A stretch of DNA of 42,511 nucleotides, taken from contig JAGGAD010000060.1 of assembly GCA_017889625.1 (NCBI GenBank), forward strand, positions 1 to 42,511, given 5' to 3'. Both the position numbers and the translations under genes were made by a program. The notes under the pieces are model-generated. The model had not been told where the DNA came from. It did no database searches and saw only the letters and a list, made by a program, of their open reading frames with translations. Source of the DNA: Bacillota bacterium (GTDB taxonomy: Bacteria > Bacillota > Negativicutes > Sporomusales > CTSoil-080). This document shows, piece after piece, positions 38,681 through 42,511 of this stretch (the first letter of the stretch is position 1; the number at the start of each line of letters is the position of its first letter).

Positions 38681-39562
38681 ATGGCTAGTTTAACTACTTA
38701 TGTTGCGGTCGGCAATAAAGAGGATGTTACCGGGTTGGTAACGATGATTTCCCCGGAGGAAACGCCGCTGTATTCGATGGTGGGGCAGGGGAAAGCGGTG
38801 GCGACGACTCATTCCTGGTTGAATAAGGCACTGCGGGCTGCCAAGACCAATACCGCGGTTGAAGGGGGGGAGCTTACGTATGAGGCGGCGAAGGCTCGAA
38901 CCCGGACCAGCAACTATACCCAGATTTTTCAACAAGGCTATAGCGTGACCGGGACTCAGGAGGTTGTTGCCAAATGGGGCGGGATCGAATCTGAAATCGA
39001 CGAAGCGATGGCGGATGCATTGAAGGAACTGGCGCTGGATGTTGAACAGGCCTGGTTTACTTCGGCCAGCGCCGAGGATGGCGATACGTCGACGGCCCGG
39101 ATAGCCGGCGGTCTGCCGTACTTTATCAGTACGAATAAGCAGTCTAATAGCACAACCCGCGCTTATACGGAGACGTTGTTGAAAGAAGCCCTGCAAGCTT
39201 CGTGGGAGGCGGGGGGCGTGCCTAAGTATGTGTTCCAATCCGGGGATAACCAGAATATTGCCAATGCGTTTATTACTAATATAAATGTCAATGTGGATGC
39301 AAAATCTAAAACGGCTTATTCAGCCGTTGATGTGTATGTGTCGTCGTTCGGAACGGTTAATTTTATCCCGCATCGGCAAATCGGCAATACGGATGTGTTT
39401 GTGCTGGATACGCAGTATCTTTCGACTGATTTCCTGCGGCCATTCAAGGATACGCCGTTGCCGAAAGCGACTGACGCTGAAGCGCATAACATTTTGGGTG
39501 AACTTACTTTTGTCTGTAAGGCCGAGGCGGCGCAAGCGTGGATTACGGACCTTAATACTTGA
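38681..39562 (+). CDS. Major capsid protein (SU10/DUF5309-like, HK97 fold)
   Basis: 293 residues. The start SLTTYVAVGNKEDVTGLVTM followed by ISPEETPLYSMVGQGKA is typical of the DUF5309/SU10-type capsid family, as are YTQIFQQGYSVTGTQEVVAK and the C-terminal GELTFVCKAEAAQAWI. This protein builds the icosahedral shell. AAGGAGG lies 8 bases before the ATG. It is the last recognisable phage gene: no head-completion, tail or lysis genes follow, so the prophage is truncated here. Confidence 0.85.
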   Translation: MASLTTYVAVGNKEDVTGLVTMISPEETPLYSMVGQGKAVATTHSWLNKALRAAKTNTAVEGGELTYEAAKARTRTSNYTQIFQQGYSVTGTQEVVAKWGGIESEIDEAMADALKELALDVEQAWFTSASAEDGDTSTARIAGGLPYFISTNKQSNSTTRAYTETLLKEALQASWEAGGVPKYVFQSGDNQNIANAFITNINVNVDAKSKTAYSAVDVYVSSFGTVNFIPHRQIGNTDVFVLDTQYLSTDFLRPFKDTPLPKATDAEAHNILGELTFVCKAEAAQAWITDLNT

Positions 39563-39915
39563 TGCTACGGACGGGAGCAGGCGCTAACTGCGCTGAATAG
39601 CAGAAATATGTGTTGATTGTCGGAGTTTCAGCTGACGCCGCGCGTCTATTGATTGTGTTCAATTTACAGTCGTTATCGGCCGGTTTTCTCGGTGGAGTGC
39701 CGGTGACAAGAATATACAAAACGTGAGAGCACCTCATAAATGAACGAGCTGCTCTCACGTGTCGGTGCTGTCAAGGTGGGTTTTAGGCGTAATAATCTTA
39801 TTTTGTTGAAGTTTAATCAACAAGGAGCGCCGCGCTAAATTAGAGAGGGTGGTCCAGTAATTTACCTTTAATACAATATATGGTAATATAAATACTAGTC
39901 AAGAAGTTTTTTTGG
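39563..39915 (+). other. Non-coding stretch at the right end of the prophage
   Basis: About 350 bases without a convincing gene. The left part keeps the G+C-rich character of phage DNA and the right part (from about 39840) is AT-rich like the host, so the phage/host border probably lies between. A hairpin is listed separately at 39721-39760. Confidence 0.5.
39721..39760. terminator. Hairpin after the capsid gene
   Basis: ACGTGAGAGCA (39721-39731) pairs perfectly with TGCTCTCACGT (39750-39760). There is no T tract, so it may be a terminator-like or REP-like palindrome. Confidence 0.45.
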
Positions 39916-40716
39916 GTGATGGATATGAGTGATGTCTTTACAAAGTTTAAAATTAGAAAAGTTGTATTGATATACGTTCTAGTTCCGCTTATTATTGGGC
40001 TGATGAACCATGGTCTAAAGTGGGATGCCCAATTAGAAGAGCTGTTCTGCAATCTAATTATCATATTGTATTTCGTCAAAGAAATAGATGATAAACAAAT
40101 TCTGGTGAATGTATATAAAGATTTTTTAGTCAAATTTGATTGGAAAATAATAATTCAAATGTTGGCGGTAATGCTATTTCTGCTAGGGGTTGTTTTTGTA
40201 ATTGTGTATGGGTTGGAACAATGGTTTCCTAATATAGGTGGAGAAATAGATAAGACTTTGTCTAAACATTTTCATACAGCTTCAACATTTTCTAAAATTT
40301 GTTTAGCAGTTAGAGTTTCGTTAATTACACCGATTGTTGAAGAATTGATATTTCGCGGAGTAATGCTTAATCGTTTGTCACAAAGATGGGGAGTGAAAGC
40401 TGGCATTGTTATTTCTTCGCTGCTGTTTGCTCTTATCCATGCTGAACCATTTGGTAAAGTTTTTTTTGCAATATTTATGTGTTTACTATATCTTAGTACG
40501 CGAAATATCCTCTTTCCGATAATGGTTCATTCGCTAAATAACCTAATTGGGGTAATCGTGCTTTTGACTTTGCCAGGGAATACTACAGTAATTGACGGAG
40601 CGGTTGATGAAACTGTTTTGTTGTGGGTAGGGCTGTTTTTAATAATAATCACGCTGCCGATTGTAATAAAGTTCGTTAAGCAGACTTGGCCCAGAGATCA
40701 GCGGGTGCTAGATTAA
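39916..40716 (+). CDS. CPBP family intramembrane metalloprotease
   Basis: 266 residues with about seven hydrophobic segments. Signature motifs of the CPBP/Abi family are EELIFRGVMLNRL (Glu-Glu and Arg), SLLFALIHAEPFG (His), and VHSLNNLIG (His, Asn), which form the membrane-embedded glutamate protease site. Members take part in prenyl-protein-type processing, bacteriocin self-immunity or stress responses; which applies here is not clear. The GTG at 39916 is the longest start; ATG 39919 or 39925 is equally possible. Its stop codon overlaps the stop of the convergent butyrate kinase gene (40713-40716), with no terminator between. Confidence 0.85.
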   Translation: MMDMSDVFTKFKIRKVVLIYVLVPLIIGLMNHGLKWDAQLEELFCNLIIILYFVKEIDDKQILVNVYKDFLVKFDWKIIIQMLAVMLFLLGVVFVIVYGLEQWFPNIGGEIDKTLSKHFHTASTFSKICLAVRVSLITPIVEELIFRGVMLNRLSQRWGVKAGIVISSLLFALIHAEPFGKVFFAIFMCLLYLSTRNILFPIMVHSLNNLIGVIVLLTLPGNTTVIDGAVDETVLLWVGLFLIIITLPIVIKFVKQTWPRDQRVLD

Positions 40717-41783
40717 GTTAAAGCGTACTCATGCGCCGTTTCTTCACCGCGCAATACTCTTAGTGCGCCCAGCGCCAATGATTCCATTTCATTTTCGCCT
40801 GGGGAAACATGGAATGGCGCGATAAACTCGACCCGTTCTTTAACCAAATCGGTCAACAGTTTGGAATGGGCCAACCCGCCTGTTAAGATTATTCCGTCAA
40901 CTTTGCCGTTTACTACTGTGGCCAAATCACCAATGGCCTTTGCGATCTGATAAGCCATCGCGTGAAACACTAATTCTGCTTTCTTGTCGCCGGCTGTTAT
41001 TCTTTCTTGGATTTCAATCGCATTATTTGTTCCAAGATAAGCGACTAAGCCGCCTTTACCGCGCTGCATTTTGCGCATAGTGTCCATATCGTACTTGCCG
41101 GAATAACATTCATCAATAAGTGAACTGCAGGGGACACGGCCCGCGCGTTGCGGCGAAAAAGGTCCTTCATCGTCAGGTATCACATCGATCATTCGACCAG
41201 AGTGGTGGATGCTGACAGTAATGCCTCCACCCAGATGAGCAATAATAAGATTAAGGGAGGCGTAATCTTTGCCTAATTGTGCCGCTAGCTTTCGTCCCAC
41301 CGCCCGCATATTCAAAGTATGAGCGTAGCTAACTCGCGGAATTACCGGCATCCCGGATATTCGAGCAATATCTTGTAACTCGTCGACACAAATAGCATCA
41401 TAAATATATACCGGGATAGACATGGATTTTCCAATCTCATAACCAATAGGCGCGGCCATGTTTGCCGGATGCTGTGAGGTTGGGCGATTGATTAGAGTGT
41501 CGACCATCGCAGCATTAACTCGGTAAGCTCCGCCTTTCAGTGCCCCCAGGTTTCCGCCACGAGCCACTATCGCAGATAATTCACTTACGGTTACGTTGTT
41601 TTTTGCTAAGAAAGTTAGTACGGCATCTTTACGAAAATCGTACTGTTCCACAATTGATTTGAATTTAGCCAGTTCCGCACTTGAATGTTCAATATTCTGC
41701 CGAAATTGTTCTTTTTCATTTTCAAATAAGGCTATTTTGGTTGAAGTTGAGCCGGGGTTGATAGCAAGAATTTTATAAGTCAT
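40713..41783 (-). CDS. buk: Butyrate kinase
   Basis: A 356-residue cytosolic enzyme of the acetate/butyrate kinase family that interconverts butyryl phosphate plus ADP with butyrate plus ATP, the last step of one butyrate pathway; branched-chain acids are also used. ASKHA-fold motifs: ILAINPGSTSTKIALF (phosphate 1), ARGGNLGALKGGAY, IIAHLGGGITVSIHHSGRMI, GPFSPQRAGRVP and GIILTGGLAHS (adenosine). ATG 41783 (MTYKILAINPG) is chosen because GGGAGAG lies 6 bases upstream. The in-frame TTG at 41798 overlaps that site. No phosphotransbutyrylase gene is in the window; a downstream or distant ptb is expected. The stop overlaps that of the CPBP gene. Confidence 0.93.
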   Translation of the reverse strand: MTYKILAINPGSTSTKIALFENEKEQFRQNIEHSSAELAKFKSIVEQYDFRKDAVLTFLAKNNVTVSELSAIVARGGNLGALKGGAYRVNAAMVDTLINRPTSQHPANMAAPIGYEIGKSMSIPVYIYDAICVDELQDIARISGMPVIPRVSYAHTLNMRAVGRKLAAQLGKDYASLNLIIAHLGGGITVSIHHSGRMIDVIPDDEGPFSPQRAGRVPCSSLIDECYSGKYDMDTMRKMQRGKGGLVAYLGTNNAIEIQERITAGDKKAELVFHAMAYQIAKAIGDLATVVNGKVDGIILTGGLAHSKLLTDLVKERVEFIAPFHVSPGENEMESLALGALRVLRGEETAHEYALT

Positions 41784-42046
41784 TAGCATCTCTCCCAAAA
41801 TTGAATAATGTAGGAAGCATTTCTAACGGTGACCTGCATCGATAAAAAACATTGATTTTCATAAGTTGCTTTTAATTAGTTTCATCACTAACTATTTTAT
41901 CCGAAATTATCCATAATGTACATAATTATATTTTATTGTTTTTTCGATTGCCTTGTTAATTTGTTATAGGCTGCGGTTTGGGTTACTAATTTGATGAACT
42001 AGGAATAATTTCTGGTTTTGTTTTGGCGGGGTAATGGTGGAGTTAG

Positions 42047-42499
42047 CTAACCAATGTTTATAATAAAGCCGGTTTTAATTCCTTTAATAAAACCGGCTCG
42101 CTCATAAAAATTTAGCGTTTGCTCTTTTTTTGAGCCAGTCAGCAGCATTACCTTATAACAGTTGTTTTTCATAGCAATTTCAACTGCTTGGTGTAATATT
42201 GCGGTACCATAGCCCTTGCCGCGATAACTGGGGTCGGTTATGACGTTTTCAATTAAAGCGTAGGGACGCAAATTTCTCGTCAGGTTTTTTATTATTGATA
42301 GGGTGCAGGAGCTGACCAAGCCGCTGTTATCTTCGATTACCAAATAGTATAAATGGGGATCGTTATAAATTTCATTCCAAAGTTTTTTTAGATGTTCGTG
42401 GTTAATAACATCAGGATCGTCTGGATGTAAATGTTGATATAGTTTAAGCAATTTTATCAGTTCATCATACCTTATGAGTCTTACAGGAGGTATTGACAT
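42047..42499 (-). CDS. GNAT family N-acetyltransferase
   Basis: 150 residues with the Gcn5-related fold. The acetyl-CoA-binding motif A is ENVITDPSYRGKGYGTAIL (Arg-Gly-Lys-Gly-Tyr-Gly), followed by CYKVMLLTGSKKEQTLNFYE and RAGFIKG (motif B). The start MSIPPVRLIRYDELIKL is plausible, but only 12 bases of upstream sequence are in the window and no ribosome-binding site is visible in them, so an earlier start is possible. Substrate unknown. Confidence 0.88.
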   Translation of the reverse strand: MSIPPVRLIRYDELIKLLKLYQHLHPDDPDVINHEHLKKLWNEIYNDPHLYYLVIEDNSGLVSSCTLSIIKNLTRNLRPYALIENVITDPSYRGKGYGTAILHQAVEIAMKNNCYKVMLLTGSKKEQTLNFYERAGFIKGIKTGFIINIG

Positions 42500-42511
42500 A
42501 TAAATTCGCTC

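Noticed and set aside
38690-39238. A 182-codon open frame on the - strand opposite the capsid gene.
   Set aside because: It is a shadow of the capsid gene: Arg/Leu/Pro-rich and without a start signal.
39916-40716. The CPBP protein could be called an abortive-infection (Abi) phage defence gene because it lies beside a prophage.
   Set aside because: CPBP proteins have many roles, the gene has host-like composition, and no defence partner is nearby.
41904-41930. Sequence near 41904 (TTATCCATAATGT) resembles the TPR promoter spacer and the stretch near 27347.
   Set aside because: The match is short and AT-rich, and at 41904 it lies on the wrong strand for the butyrate kinase gene. A shared regulator site cannot be claimed.

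Overview
The window looks like chromosomal DNA of a low-G+C, anaerobic, spore-former-type Firmicute. The best guess is a Negativicutes relative (Sporomusa/Pelosinus type), but this is an inference. It rests on AT-rich genes with strong GGAGG ribosome-binding sites, frequent TTG/GTG starts, butyrate kinase, a YesM/YesN two-component pair, secreted TPR proteins, and glycyl-radical-type enzymes. No rRNA, tRNA or CRISPR array was seen.

Layout. (1) 1-9.7 kb: ordinary chromosome. It holds an M18 aminopeptidase, a proline-rich secreted peptide, a HAD phosphatase behind a long leader with a terminator-like hairpin, a UlaG/NAPE-PLD-like metallo-hydrolase, and a solute-binding lipoprotein next to a YesM-type kinase and a convergent YesN-type regulator, with no ABC permease. 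(2) 9.9-17.6 kb: an MFS transporter, a chemoreceptor, a recent deleted copy of the same MFS gene, and a module of a DUF1097-like membrane protein and a PhlG-like C-C hydrolase. A divergent sigma-54 activator faces a well-formed -24/-12 promoter in front of the hydrolase. (3) 17.6-25.7 kb: two secreted-protein genes (one missing its 5' end), then three tandem paralogous TPR genes. Only the third is intact. Each is followed by the 3' end of a serine recombinase gene, which read backwards supplies the TPR gene's terminator. (4) 25.7-39.6 kb: an intact large serine recombinase and a broken, G+C-richer prophage. The prophage has a stand-alone NrdD-tail-like protein, terminase small subunit, terminase large subunit split in two frames, P22-like portal, a small overlapping gene, a scaffold-like protein and a SU10/DUF5309-like capsid protein. 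No tail, lysis or replication genes follow. The head module is interrupted between terminase and portal by about 5 kb of host-like DNA carrying a pyruvate-formate-lyase-like protein, a coupled 68-residue protein, a divergent LysR regulator and a secreted repeat protein. (5) 39.9-42.5 kb: CPBP protease, butyrate kinase, GNAT acetyltransferase.

The most unusual item is the glycyl-radical-enzyme homologue at 30.5-32.9 kb. It keeps the catalytic-cysteine motif (TGCNTP) and the full C-terminal fold, but the radical glycine is threonine (RVATFSSYF where the family has RVxGYxxxF). It has no activase gene nearby and is translationally coupled to an unknown small protein. The second is the TPR/recombinase-tail tandem array. 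The third is the sigma-54-controlled PhlG-like/DUF1097 module with its large intergenic hairpin.
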